From assembly GCA_964448285.1 (NCBI GenBank), contig CAYUWG010000038.1, positions 1-34,883 on the forward strand: a stretch of 34,883 nucleotides of DNA, written 5' to 3'. This document shows, one piece after another, positions 15,779 through 24,613 of this stretch. The notes below the pieces were generated by a model. It was not told the DNA's origin. It saw nothing but the letters and a program-made list of their open reading frames with translations, and did no database searches. Numbering within the stretch: the stretch's first letter is position 1; each line of letters opens with the position of its first letter. Source of the DNA: CAYUWG01 sp964448285 (lineage in GTDB: Bacteria; Bacteroidota; Ignavibacteria; SZUA-365). Position numbers and translations under genes: made by a program.

Positions 15779-16743
15779 GTGTGTCTCTCCTCTGCGAGGA
15801 TACTGCTGATCCGTTTTCCGTTCGCATCGTATCGGAAAAATCCCTCACCGGTTTTCTTGCCGAGTTTCTGCTCGCGAACCTTCCGTCTCAATAGAGGACA
15901 CGGGCGATATTTCGCTTCACCCAATTCCCGAAATAAGGACTCCATCCACGCAAGGAGTTCTTCAAGTCCCATCGTGTCGGCAAGCTCAAGCGGACCGACT
16001 GGAAAATTGTAAGCGAGGCGCATGGCTGTGTCGATATCCTCAGCGGAGGAAATTCCTTCCATGAGCACATACATCGCTTCATTGAGCATGGGAATGATCA
16101 CGCGCGTGGTTATGAATCCCGGATACTCATAAACTTCGACGGGCGTTTTTCCAATCGACTCAATGAATTCCTTCGTCCGACGGAACGTCTCATCGGATGT
16201 CTTGATGCCGCGCACGATTTCACAGAGCGTCGATTTCGGAACCGGATTGCTGAAATGCATTCCGATCACCTTCTCAGGGTGGTCGATCGCGGCTGCGATT
16301 TTTGTCAGGCTCAGCGTTGAAGTTCCTGATGCAATGATCGTGCGCGGATCGCAGATCGCATGAATGTCCGAGACGATCTTTTGTTTGAGTTCGAGCTTCT
16401 CGTCAACCACTTCGATGACGAGGTCGCTCTGCCTGATCAGATCGAATTGAGACGTGATGGTAATGCGAGCTAAGAGCGCCCGTTTTTCCGATTCCGTTAT
16501 TGCCCATCGCTGAATTTCTCGGTTCAGGTTTTCCTCGAGTCCAGCTTTGCATGCATCGACACGAGCTTCGTCGCGCTCAACGATGATCACGTTGAGCGCA
16601 TGAGAGGAAAAGGTCTGTGCAAGTCCGCGACCCATGACTCCGCCGCCGATAATTCCAACAGCATCGATGCGTGTCGAATCTTCCTGTGTGTGAGGAGCTA
16701 AGTCCTCGTCCAACGAATCGAATGTGAGTACTTCTTTTGCCAT
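15775..16743 (-). CDS. 3-hydroxyacyl-CoA dehydrogenase (3-hydroxybutyryl-CoA dehydrogenase-like), altered active site
   Basis: This 322-residue protein has an N-terminal Rossmann domain (VGIIGGGVMGRGLAQ, 29-43) and a C-terminal helical domain (PVGPLELADTMGL; LGKKTGEGFFRYD). The family oxidises (S)-3-hydroxyacyl-CoA with NAD+, or runs in reverse. Relative to the human enzyme, the catalytic pair is kept as H163 (GMHFSNPVP) and E175 (LCEIV), and S142 is kept, but the position of Asn208 is T213 (PGFITTRV instead of the usual VNR). N135 is replaced by G140 and FFNP by FSNP. It starts 2 bp after the rodA stop and couples to ackA by a 4-bp overlap. The frame stays open upstream, but that part is antisense-of-frame within rodA. 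Substrate range is uncertain. Confidence 0.88.
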   Translation of the reverse strand: MAKEVLTFDSLDEDLAPHTQEDSTRIDAVGIIGGGVMGRGLAQTFSSHALNVIIVERDEARVDACKAGLEENLNREIQRWAITESEKRALLARITITSQFDLIRQSDLVIEVVDEKLELKQKIVSDIHAICDPRTIIASGTSTLSLTKIAAAIDHPEKVIGMHFSNPVPKSTLCEIVRGIKTSDETFRRTKEFIESIGKTPVEVYEYPGFITTRVIIPMLNEAMYVLMEGISSAEDIDTAMRLAYNFPVGPLELADTMGLEELLAWMESLFRELGEAKYRPCPLLRRKVREQKLGKKTGEGFFRYDANGKRISSILAEERHT

Positions 16744-16745
16744 GC

Positions 16746-17981
16746 TTAAAACTCCGGTTCCTGGCGATGCGCGTATGAATGGAGCATCAGGCCAACGCCG
16801 ATCATGCTTGTGATATACGACGAACCGCCGTAACTCAGAAACGGTAATGGAATGCCAACGACGGGAAGGAGCCCGGTTGCCATGCCGATGTTGGTGAATA
16901 CGTGAACGACGATGATCGCAATCAATCCGATCATCATCAAGCTCGAGAAGCGCGACTGCATCGAACGTGCGAGTTGCAAGCCCCGGAATGAAACGACGGA
17001 GAACAGCGCTATGATCGCAATGGCGCCGATGAATCCAAACTCCTCTGCTGGAACGCAGAAAATGAAATCCGTCCATTGCTCCGGAACGAATCGCAACTGC
17101 GTTTGCGAACCCTGAAGGTATCCTTGACCGGTAATGCCGCCCGATCCGATTGCTACTTTGGATTGAATAATGTTCCAGCCAGCGGATTGAGGCGACCTGC
17201 TCGGATCGAGAAAGACAGAGATGCGAGCTTTCTGATATTCGGGCAAGTGCTCGTACATGTACTGAACGGCAAAACCGCAGGCTAAATTCAACGCGAGGAA
17301 GAGGAGTGCGACGCCGATATTTCTCTTCATGAGATAAAAGACCGCCGAAACGAGAAACGTGACCGCAAGAAAAATCCACAGATCGAGTATCGAGATGACG
17401 GACACGATGATCGGAGAGAGCAGGGTGAGAAGGAGAATGATTTCCGCGCCTGCCCAAATGATCATCGGGATGAAAAGAGCCCAGTACACAAGCCCGGTTC
17501 CAAAATCCGGTTGAAGAACGATGAGAAGCCACGGCAGCAAGACAATCGCGATTGCCGTGAGGAGATCACGAAACGAATGCAAGCTGGTCGCGCGGTCGGA
17601 GAGGAAACGAGCGAGTGCAAGGACAGTCCCGATCTTGGCAAATTCCGACGGTTGAATGCCATAACTTCCGATGCCGAACCATCCAGCGTTGCCGCCAACG
17701 GTTTTCCCAAAGAAGAGAACGAGAATCAGCAGGAGGATTGACAGCGCGTAAACGAAATATGCGGTATAGTGATAGAACCTCGGAGACGCAAGAACGACAG
17801 CAAGAGCACTCAGTCCTCCGAGTACGATCCACAGGATCTGTTTTTCGAACTTCACGATCATTGCCGTTCCTTGTGTCGCGCTATAAATCGAGATCAAACC
17901 AAATCCCGTCAAGGCAATGACCGGGATGAGAATGAGGAAGTCAATTCTTCGAAGGGTTTGAGCGATTACAAAGCGGCGCAT
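16746..17981 (-). CDS. rodA: RodA, SEDS-family peptidoglycan glycosyltransferase
   Basis: This 411-residue protein has about ten membrane spans. SEDS proteins polymerise lipid II glycan chains together with a class B PBP. The residue equivalent to the essential E. coli RodA D262 is D305 in QWTDFIFCVPAEE. WNIIQSKVAIGSGGITGQG (269-287) and PVVGIPLPFLSYGGSS are typical of RodA. The usual DPLGxGY before IIQSK is changed here to SPQSAGW. It is somewhat longer than E. coli RodA (370), with extra hydrophobic residues around 180-215. Its start overlaps the mrdA stop by one base, consistent with a RodA-PBP2 pair. Confidence 0.95.
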   Translation of the reverse strand: MRRFVIAQTLRRIDFLILIPVIALTGFGLISIYSATQGTAMIVKFEKQILWIVLGGLSALAVVLASPRFYHYTAYFVYALSILLLILVLFFGKTVGGNAGWFGIGSYGIQPSEFAKIGTVLALARFLSDRATSLHSFRDLLTAIAIVLLPWLLIVLQPDFGTGLVYWALFIPMIIWAGAEIILLLTLLSPIIVSVISILDLWIFLAVTFLVSAVFYLMKRNIGVALLFLALNLACGFAVQYMYEHLPEYQKARISVFLDPSRSPQSAGWNIIQSKVAIGSGGITGQGYLQGSQTQLRFVPEQWTDFIFCVPAEEFGFIGAIAIIALFSVVSFRGLQLARSMQSRFSSLMMIGLIAIIVVHVFTNIGMATGLLPVVGIPLPFLSYGGSSYITSMIGVGLMLHSYAHRQEPEF

Positions 17982-19810
17982 CAGTCGGGAAGCTGAACTT
18001 GCGGAGTCGTCTCGACGATTTCGACTTCTGTTTGCGTGGTGTCCTTCACGGATGGCGTCAGGTAATTTCGATAGAGGTAATACCGCATGATCGCGCCTGC
18101 AACCGGCGCAGCAGCCTCACCGCCATAGCCGCCGTTTTCAACGATCACGGCAAGCGCAATCGTCGGTTTCTGATAGGGTGCGAAACCGACGAACCAGGCA
18201 TGGTCTCTGCCGTGAGGATTCTGGGCGGTGCCTGTTTTTCCCGCAGATTGCCCGCCGCTGATTCTTGCAGCGTATCCTGTTCCACTCCCGTTCACAGCGC
18301 GATACATCCCGGTTTTTACGACGCGGACAACATCGGATGAAAAGGGAAGGCGCTTGGCGTCGAGCGGGATGGGAATATCTTCCGTGACAGAACGATCGAC
18401 GATCGCTCTGATTGCATGTGGGCGGTAGTATGTTCCACCGTTGGCGATGGCAGCGACGTAAGCAGCCATTTGGAGCGGAGTCGTGTTGACTTCGCCCTGC
18501 CCGATGCCGAGGCTCACAAGGTAGCCTTTGTTCCAACGTTTGCCGTATCGCTTGTTGTAATACTCTTCACTTGGAAGCGTGCCGGGATTTTCGTTCGCGA
18601 TGTCCATTCCCGTCTTTCTTCCGAACTGAAATAACGAACCGTACTTCGCCCATCGCTCGAAGCCCAACTTGAAAATCAGTTTGTAATAAAAAACGTTGCA
18701 GGAGTATTCGAGCGAACGCACGACGCCGATGTCACCATGCGCACCGTGGCACTTGAAGGTGACGCCTGCAAGCGTGTAGTAGCCGGGGCAATGAATCCGG
18801 CTGCTCTCGTCAATGATTCCTTCCTGCAAGGCTGCAAGCGCAAGCATCATCTTGAACGTTGAGCCGGGAGGATATGCGGCCATGCTGCAGCGGTTGAAAA
18901 GCGGAAGTCCCGGATCGTTGCGAAGTTGGTTCCAACGATCGAACGAAATCTTCCCGCTCATGTCCTTCAGGTCGAAGGATGGGCTGCTCACGAATGCGAG
19001 AACCTCTCCGTTGTTCGGATCGAGGGCAACGACAGCGCCGCGACGGTTGCGCATAATGCGCTCGACAAAGGATTGCAATTGGAGATCGATTGTCAACACA
19101 ACGTCGGAGCCTTCGCGGGCCGCAATGTCCGATTGTCCACGCTCGAAACTCTCGATGACTTTCCCTTTCGCGTTCACCGTAAAGAAGCCATATCCTTTGT
19201 TTCCCCGCAGGACGTTTTCATAAAAGGCTTCAAGTCCGGAATGTCCGACCATGTCACCGGGTTGATAGTATGGGCCAAGTTTTCTGAGAAGGGTCGGTGT
19301 AATCTCTTTCGTGTATCCGAGCAGGTGAGAGAGCGTGCCGTTGATCTTGTATTCCCGCCGGCTTTCAATGATGTAGTTCACGCCCGGAAGCAGATGACGA
19401 TGCTCCTCCAGTCGTGCAATCTGTGCAAAGGGTATGTCGCGTTCAATCTTCACCGGTTCGAAAGAATGCACCCCTGCCTGCATGATGCGATAGCGGACAA
19501 GATTCGAATCCACACTGAAGAGTTGCGAGAGGTATCCGAGGTTTTCCCATTTGAACTCGAAAGGTGTGACGGTCAAGGTATAAGTGGGATTGTTCGCGAC
19601 AAGAACGTTGTGATCCTTGTCGAGGATCAAACCACGGAGCGGTTCGCGGGCTATTCTTCGAATGGAATTTCGTTCAGCCTGTGCACGAAAGGCGTCGTAC
19701 TCGACGAATTGAAGTTCGTATAAGCGCATTACGAGAATGCCCATGAGGATCGCGATCACTGATCCCAGAATGAACATGTGTCGCTGGGTTCCAAATCGTG
19801 TTTCGTCCAT
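17981..19810 (-). CDS. mrdA: Penicillin-binding protein 2 (MrdA), peptidoglycan transpeptidase
   Basis: This 609-residue class B PBP has a short cytoplasmic N terminus, one membrane span (about 12-32), a pedestal/dimerisation domain and a transpeptidase domain. The three penicillin-binding motifs are S317-TFK (PPGSTFKMM), S370-CN (YSCNVFYY) and K525-TG (SAGKTGTAQ). It cross-links peptidoglycan during lateral wall growth with RodA as partner. Family motifs GLILDKDHNVLV, YPPGSTFK and GIGQGEVNTTPLQMA are all present. It lies 12 bp downstream of mreD and overlaps rodA by 1 bp. Confidence 0.96.
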   Translation of the reverse strand: MDETRFGTQRHMFILGSVIAILMGILVMRLYELQFVEYDAFRAQAERNSIRRIAREPLRGLILDKDHNVLVANNPTYTLTVTPFEFKWENLGYLSQLFSVDSNLVRYRIMQAGVHSFEPVKIERDIPFAQIARLEEHRHLLPGVNYIIESRREYKINGTLSHLLGYTKEITPTLLRKLGPYYQPGDMVGHSGLEAFYENVLRGNKGYGFFTVNAKGKVIESFERGQSDIAAREGSDVVLTIDLQLQSFVERIMRNRRGAVVALDPNNGEVLAFVSSPSFDLKDMSGKISFDRWNQLRNDPGLPLFNRCSMAAYPPGSTFKMMLALAALQEGIIDESSRIHCPGYYTLAGVTFKCHGAHGDIGVVRSLEYSCNVFYYKLIFKLGFERWAKYGSLFQFGRKTGMDIANENPGTLPSEEYYNKRYGKRWNKGYLVSLGIGQGEVNTTPLQMAAYVAAIANGGTYYRPHAIRAIVDRSVTEDIPIPLDAKRLPFSSDVVRVVKTGMYRAVNGSGTGYAARISGGQSAGKTGTAQNPHGRDHAWFVGFAPYQKPTIALAVIVENGGYGGEAAAPVAGAIMRYYLYRNYLTPSVKDTTQTEVEIVETTPQVQLPD

Positions 19811-19822
19811 GAACGAAAATAC

Positions 19823-20326
19823 CTAAACCTTCAAACGCGTGCCAGTTCGAGAGAGAATGAGAAGGGGTATGAGGCTGATGATGACTGTGTAGATCGTTGC
19901 GCCGAACACGTGCAGCAGCAAGCCTTCGACGAAATCAATATCGATTCGGACAAAGGTTGTAAACACGAAGACGATATTGTGCAAGAACGAGCTAAGGAGC
20001 GTGATCCAGAGAAAGGGCATTCCTCGCAGGAGCAAGTCTGTCTTCTCTTCATCGTGAAAAAATCCCGCAGTGAAGCCGGCGATGGTTTTTGCCAGTGACG
20101 ACACTCCGATGAGTCCACCGAGTGGAAGATCGATGAGGAGTCCCGAGATGAAGCCGTAGGCAGTTGCGTGAATTTGTCCGCGACGCAGTGCAAAGTACAC
20201 AAGCCCCGGCAGAACGATATCCGCGCTCACGGTGCCGATAGAGATAAACCGAATGAAAAGCAACTGCACGAGTGTGAGCACGATGAGGAGAGCAAGGTCG
20301 GTGAGAATGAATCGATACTGCATCAT
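19823..20326 (-). CDS. mreD: Rod shape-determining protein MreD
   Basis: This 167-residue integral membrane protein has about five hydrophobic segments. The pattern YGFISGLLIDLPLGGLIGVSS resembles the conserved MreD G..xGLxxDxxxxxxLG core. MreD is the inner-membrane component of the MreBCD elongation complex. Position between mreC (4-bp overlap) and mrdA (12 bp) confirms the identity of this poorly conserved family. Confidence 0.92.
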   Translation of the reverse strand: MMQYRFILTDLALLIVLTLVQLLFIRFISIGTVSADIVLPGLVYFALRRGQIHATAYGFISGLLIDLPLGGLIGVSSLAKTIAGFTAGFFHDEEKTDLLLRGMPFLWITLLSSFLHNIVFVFTTFVRIDIDFVEGLLLHVFGATIYTVIISLIPLLILSRTGTRLKV

Positions 20327-21162
20327 TCCGCTGGGACTTGCGCGGATCGCGCTTCAAGGGATTGTCGCTCAGGAGACGGCGCAATCCGAACGACGAAGAC
20401 GCGTTCCAGATTGCTGAAATCCACGAACGGCTCAATATCGACTTTGCTGAAGAGGCCGCTTTCTCCCGGGCCGATATTCGTAATCGTTCCAACCGGAATT
20501 TCAGGTGGAAAAATGTTACTTACCTCGGAAGTGACCACCGTATCACCGACGACGATGTCAGCGGTTTTCCAGATGTTTTGAAGAAGCAACGTTGGACCTT
20601 GCCGCCATGCGATGATTCCATCGACACGTGAGCGCTGCACTCGAACCGTCGCCCGAAAATCGTAGCTCAATGCAAGCTGAACGAGTGCGTATCCAGAACT
20701 GACACCGATTACTTTCCCGACGAGGCCGCGTTCATTGATGACCGGCATATTGATACGGACGCTGTCTCGTTCACCGATGTTGATGGTCAGCGTTGTCTGC
20801 CCGGCAAGAAGGGCCTTCCCAACGATCTCTGCCGGAATAAGAGGATACACGGACCGCTCCTTGAATCCGATGAGCTTCCGCAATTCGTTATTCTCGTGAC
20901 GCAGACGGCGCAACTGCATCACCTCTTCCATCAAAGTCATATTCACGTCGCGTAGCGATTCCATTTCTTCCGATCTGCTGATGAGCGAAGGAAGCCCGGT
21001 CGTTGATTGCTGGAATGCGGCGAGTCCTGCTATCGCGAGCGAACGGAAAACCTGCACTTGCGGCGCATCGCTCTGGCTGACAAGAAAGATCGATGCGATA
21101 CAGAGTATCGTGAAGACAACGTACTCCTTGAAGAAGCGGATAAACGCAAGGAGCTGCAGCAT
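20323..21162 (-). CDS. mreC: Rod shape-determining protein MreC
   Basis: This 279-residue protein has one N-terminal membrane span (about 13-30), a periplasmic coiled coil (about 60-97, heptads LRDVNMTLMEEVMQLRRL) and the paired beta-barrel domains of MreC (IGERDSVRINMPVINERGLVGKV; GDTVVTSEVSNIFPPEIPVG). MreC links cytoplasmic MreB filaments to PBP2-RodA. It lies 19 bp after mreB and overlaps mreD by 4 bp. Confidence 0.94.
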   Translation of the reverse strand: MLQLLAFIRFFKEYVVFTILCIASIFLVSQSDAPQVQVFRSLAIAGLAAFQQSTTGLPSLISRSEEMESLRDVNMTLMEEVMQLRRLRHENNELRKLIGFKERSVYPLIPAEIVGKALLAGQTTLTINIGERDSVRINMPVINERGLVGKVIGVSSGYALVQLALSYDFRATVRVQRSRVDGIIAWRQGPTLLLQNIWKTADIVVGDTVVTSEVSNIFPPEIPVGTITNIGPGESGLFSKVDIEPFVDFSNLERVFVVRIAPSPERQSLEARSAQVPAE

Positions 21163-21181
21163 GATGGATCAGAACGGAGGT

Positions 21182-22207
21182 TTAGTACTTCTTTCCCTTC
21201 AGAAGGACGTTAGCGTATTTGTGAAGGTTTTCCATGATGGTGCCCGCGCCACGGACGACTGCGGTCAAAGGATCTTCAGCCACGTGCACGGGGAGGTTCG
21301 TTTCCTGACGAATGCGTGTATCGAGGCCTTTGAGCAAAGCCCCGCCGCCGGTCAGCATGATCCCGCGGTCGAGGATGTCGGCTGCAAGCTCGGGAGGCGT
21401 TCGTTCCAACGTGGATTTCACCGCTTCAACGATGATGGAAATCGGTTCGGCAAGCGCTTCCCGGATTTCCACTGAAGAGGCCTCGACGGTCGTAGGAAGG
21501 CCGCCGATAAGGTCACGTCCCTTAACGCGAACGACCAACTCCTGTTTGAGCGGGACGGCAGAACCGACTTCGCACTTGATGATTTCGGCAGTGCGCTCGC
21601 CGATCAGGAGGTTGTGGTTCTTCTTGAAGTGTGTGATGATCGCATTGTTCAATTCATCGCCGGCAATACGAATCGATTCTTCCTGCACGATGCCGTTCAG
21701 TGCGATGACGGCGATCTCCGTCGTTCCGCCGCCGATGTCGATGATCATGTCACCAACCGGAGCATCGACCGAAAGTCCGATTCCGATCGCAGCGGCCATC
21801 GGTTCAGCGACAAGGTGCACTTCCTTCGCTCCAGCATGTTCGGCGCTGTCCCGCACGGCGCGTTTTTCGACTTCGGTAATGCCACTCGGAACCGAGATTA
21901 CGATTCGGCGGCTTGGCACCCAGCTATTCATGATCTTCTTGATGAACGCACGCAGCATGCCTTCGGCGATTTCGAAGTCCGCGATGACGCCGTCGCGCAT
22001 CGGGCGGATGACCTGAAGTTCGCGATGGGTTTTCCCCTGCATCTCACGAGCGTCATTCCCGATGGCGATGATTTTTTTCGTGTTCTTATCGAACGCGACG
22101 ATGGATGGCTCGCTGAGAACGACGCCCTTACCTTTCACCCAAATCAGCGTGTTGGCAGTTCCGAGGTCGATTGCGATGTCGTTTGCAAAGAGATTGAACA
22201 GGCCCAT
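21182..22207 (-). CDS. mreB: Rod shape-determining protein MreB (bacterial actin)
   Basis: This 341-residue ATP-binding actin homologue has the usual length. Phosphate-1 is IDLGTANTLIW (13-23), phosphate-2 is IIDIGGGTTEIAVIAL, and the adenosine motif is IMLTGGGALLKGLD. MreB filaments under the inner membrane orient the elongasome. The amphipathic start MGLFNLFAND fits membrane contact. It follows purH by 16 bp, so it may lack its own strong promoter unless one lies within purH. Confidence 0.97.
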   Translation of the reverse strand: MGLFNLFANDIAIDLGTANTLIWVKGKGVVLSEPSIVAFDKNTKKIIAIGNDAREMQGKTHRELQVIRPMRDGVIADFEIAEGMLRAFIKKIMNSWVPSRRIVISVPSGITEVEKRAVRDSAEHAGAKEVHLVAEPMAAAIGIGLSVDAPVGDMIIDIGGGTTEIAVIALNGIVQEESIRIAGDELNNAIITHFKKNHNLLIGERTAEIIKCEVGSAVPLKQELVVRVKGRDLIGGLPTTVEASSVEIREALAEPISIIVEAVKSTLERTPPELAADILDRGIMLTGGGALLKGLDTRIRQETNLPVHVAEDPLTAVVRGAGTIMENLHKYANVLLKGKKY

Positions 22208-22223
22208 GAAAATGTTTTCCGAT

Positions 22224-23753
22224 TCAGTGTTTGAAATGGCGAATGCCTGTAGTGATCATCGCAATACCATGCTCGTCTGCAGCAGCGACGACTTCGGCAT
22301 CGCGCACGGAACCGCCGGGCTGGATTACCGCGGTCGCGCCCGCTTTCACGGCTTCGAGCAGCCCATCGGCAAACGGGAAGAATGCATCCGACGCAACGAC
22401 GGAACCTGTAAGATCATGTCCCGCTTTTTGTGCCTTCAAAACGGCGATTGCACTGGAATCCACGCGGGACATTTGTCCGGCTCCTATTCCGAGTGTTTTA
22501 AGGTCGTCTGTATAGACGATGGCGTTTGATTTCACGTGTTTGGCGACTTTCCAGGCGAAGGATAAAGCCCGTTGCTCCTTCTCAGTGGGGGCGCGCTTCG
22601 TCACTACTTTCCATGAAGAAACATCCTCCACCACGGTGTCAACGGTCTGGCAAAGATAACCATTTGCAATGCTTTTAATATCAACGGTGCGTCTTCCAGC
22701 GATTTTTTCCCGAACTCGGATGAGTCGTCGGTCTTTTTTCTGCCGAAGAATATCGAGGGCTTCGTTATCGAATTCAGGAGCGACGATGACTTCGAGGAAG
22801 ATTTTATTCAACTCCAATGCAAGGGCGGCATTGACTTCCCGATTGACTGCGACAATACCGCCAAATGCTGAAAGCGGGTCTGTTGAAAGTGCGGCGATAT
22901 ATGCATCATTCAGATTGCCCGCAGTTGCGCATCCGCAAGGGTTCGTGTGCTTGATAATAGCCGTCGCCGGAGCAGTGAATTCGTCGATCAACTCCGCTGC
23001 TGCCTGAATATCGACGATGTTATTGAAGGAAAGTGCTTTGCCGTGCACATACTCGAATACGTCGTGGAATCCACCATAGAGCGCTGCTTGCTGATGCGGA
23101 TTTTCCCCGTATCGTAACGCTTCAGTTTTCGATGCGAGGATAGTGAGCGTATCCGGTAACGACGATTCCTCCTTCGAAGTCAGGACGTTGTAGATCGCTG
23201 AGTCATAGCGTGCCGTCGTTTGAAAGACTTTTTCTGCGAGATATTTTCGTGTTTCAGGCGAAGTGTTGCCTTGTTCTTGGATTTCAAAAAGGATGTGCTC
23301 GTAGTCATTCGGGTCGCAAATGACCGTCACACTCTGGAAATTCTTCGCCGCAGATCGCAGCATGGACGGCCCTCCAATGTCGATTTGCTCGATACATTCT
23401 TCAAAGGGAGCGCCGGATGAAACGGTCACTTCGAAAGGGTAGAGGTTCACCGCAACGAGGTCGATCCTTTCGATTTCGTGTGCAGCAAGAGTTTCGATGT
23501 GTTCCGGTTTCGTTCGGAGTGCAAGCAGCCCACCATGAATTTTTGGATGAAGCGTCTTGACCCGCCCGTCGAGTATTTCCGGAAAACCCGTGACTTCATC
23601 GACGGGAATGACGGGGATTCCCGCTTCGACAAGCGTGCGATACGTTCCTCCCGTCGAGATCAGACGAACGCCAAGTCTATGAAGCGCGGATGCAAATGAA
23701 ACGATGCCGGTTTTATCCGAGACGCTGAGAAGTGCTGTTTGTATTTCGGTCAT
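22224..23753 (-). CDS. purH: Bifunctional AICAR transformylase / IMP cyclohydrolase
   Basis: This 509-residue enzyme makes the last two steps of IMP synthesis. The N-terminal cyclohydrolase (MGS-like) domain, about 1-145, shows STGGTYRTL, FPEILDGRVKTLHPKIHGG and DIGGPSMLRSAAKN. The C-terminal transformylase domain has K268-H269 in IIKHTNPCG and the C-terminal SDAFFPFADG and QPGGSVRD blocks. It follows purN by 3 bp. purB, acting just before PurH, lies about 17 kb away on the other strand. Confidence 0.97.
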   Translation of the reverse strand: MTEIQTALLSVSDKTGIVSFASALHRLGVRLISTGGTYRTLVEAGIPVIPVDEVTGFPEILDGRVKTLHPKIHGGLLALRTKPEHIETLAAHEIERIDLVAVNLYPFEVTVSSGAPFEECIEQIDIGGPSMLRSAAKNFQSVTVICDPNDYEHILFEIQEQGNTSPETRKYLAEKVFQTTARYDSAIYNVLTSKEESSLPDTLTILASKTEALRYGENPHQQAALYGGFHDVFEYVHGKALSFNNIVDIQAAAELIDEFTAPATAIIKHTNPCGCATAGNLNDAYIAALSTDPLSAFGGIVAVNREVNAALALELNKIFLEVIVAPEFDNEALDILRQKKDRRLIRVREKIAGRRTVDIKSIANGYLCQTVDTVVEDVSSWKVVTKRAPTEKEQRALSFAWKVAKHVKSNAIVYTDDLKTLGIGAGQMSRVDSSAIAVLKAQKAGHDLTGSVVASDAFFPFADGLLEAVKAGATAVIQPGGSVRDAEVVAAADEHGIAMITTGIRHFKH

Positions 23754-23756
23754 AAA

Positions 23757-24380
23757 CTATGGTGTGATTGTCACAATTCCTGTGGTTGGCTCCACGTGGA
23801 CTTTTCCCGTGGAGAAGGATTGCAAGGTACGAGGATAGAGGCGATGCTCCACTTCAAGAACGCGACCTGCAAGTGATTCCGGTGTATCATCCGGATGAAC
23901 GGGAACGCATTCTTGAGCAACGATCGCTCCGTGGTCATACACTTCATCGACAAGATGTATCGTTGCTCCTGAGACCTTTGCGCCTGATGCAAGCACGGCT
24001 TCATGGACGCGACGCCCGTACATTCCTTCGCCGCCAAATGCAGGAAGAAGTGCCGGATGAACGTTCGTCAAACGATACCGGAAAACAGAAACGAGTTCGG
24101 ATGGAATGAGGCGCAGATAGCCGCAGAGGGCGATGAAATCGACGTTATGCCGTGTGAGATACTCTAATAATCTGAGCGCATAGTCAGATTGAAGTTCGCT
24201 TTTTTTTGGTTCGACGAAGGTCGGTATTCCGTTGGCTGAAGCATATTCGATGGCCTTCGCTTCAGGCTTGCTGCTTATCACGCACGTAATATTCGCATCA
24301 AGCTCTCCAAGAAGTATCGCTGAGTGGATTGCGCGAAAGTTCGAACCGTTACCCGAAACAAAGACAGAGAGATGAAGCAT
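23757..24380 (-). CDS. purN: Phosphoribosylglycinamide formyltransferase
   Basis: This 207-residue enzyme formylates GAR using 10-formyl-tetrahydrofolate. Catalytic residues are N106 and H108 (LTNVHPALLPAFGG) and D149 in DEVYDHGAIV, with the N-terminal VSGNGSNFRAI phosphate loop. The insert GGEGMYGRRVHEAV is the form seen in many Bacteroidota PurN proteins. It is the first gene of the ten-gene minus-strand cluster. The 233 bp upstream of it are shared divergently with deoC. Confidence 0.96.
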   Translation of the reverse strand: MLHLSVFVSGNGSNFRAIHSAILLGELDANITCVISSKPEAKAIEYASANGIPTFVEPKKSELQSDYALRLLEYLTRHNVDFIALCGYLRLIPSELVSVFRYRLTNVHPALLPAFGGEGMYGRRVHEAVLASGAKVSGATIHLVDEVYDHGAIVAQECVPVHPDDTPESLAGRVLEVEHRLYPRTLQSFSTGKVHVEPTTGIVTITP

Positions 24381-24613
24381 GATGTGATAGGCCGTCGCCG
24401 TTTCTCGTACGACGAACAGGGGAAGTTAGGGAAAAACGGGAGAAGGTGGAATTGCATGGGATCAACGGATACATGATCACATGGAACGCCTGCTCATACA
24501 AGCATCGCAATGCATTCACCGATACCTTTCAAGTGAAGACCGGTCTGTTGTCTGTAAAGTGAAGTTGCATCAAAACTCTTATCTTCACCCCCGGATGAAC
24601 GACTTTCGACCAG
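24381..24613. promoter_or_regulatory. Divergent intergenic region between purN and deoC
   Basis: These 233 bp hold no convincing gene and should contain the promoter of the long purN-mre cluster (leftward) and of deoC (rightward). I found no PurR-type or purine-riboswitch pattern and no clear -35/-10 pair that I would defend. Confidence 0.45.

Noticed and set aside
15227..16012. Plus-strand open frame of 261 codons opposite ackA
   Set aside because: It is an antisense shadow of a fully conserved acetate kinase, with no recognisable domain or Shine-Dalgarno.
15775..17532. A 585-residue fusion protein reading through from another frame of rodA into the 3-hydroxyacyl-CoA dehydrogenase
   Set aside because: The upstream part is low-quality Arg/Ser/His-rich sequence lying wholly inside rodA in another frame. 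The dehydrogenase family begins at the ATG at 16743.
18926..19723. Plus-strand open frame of 265 codons opposite mrdA
   Set aside because: Antisense shadow of PBP2; composition is unlike a real protein and no start signal is seen.
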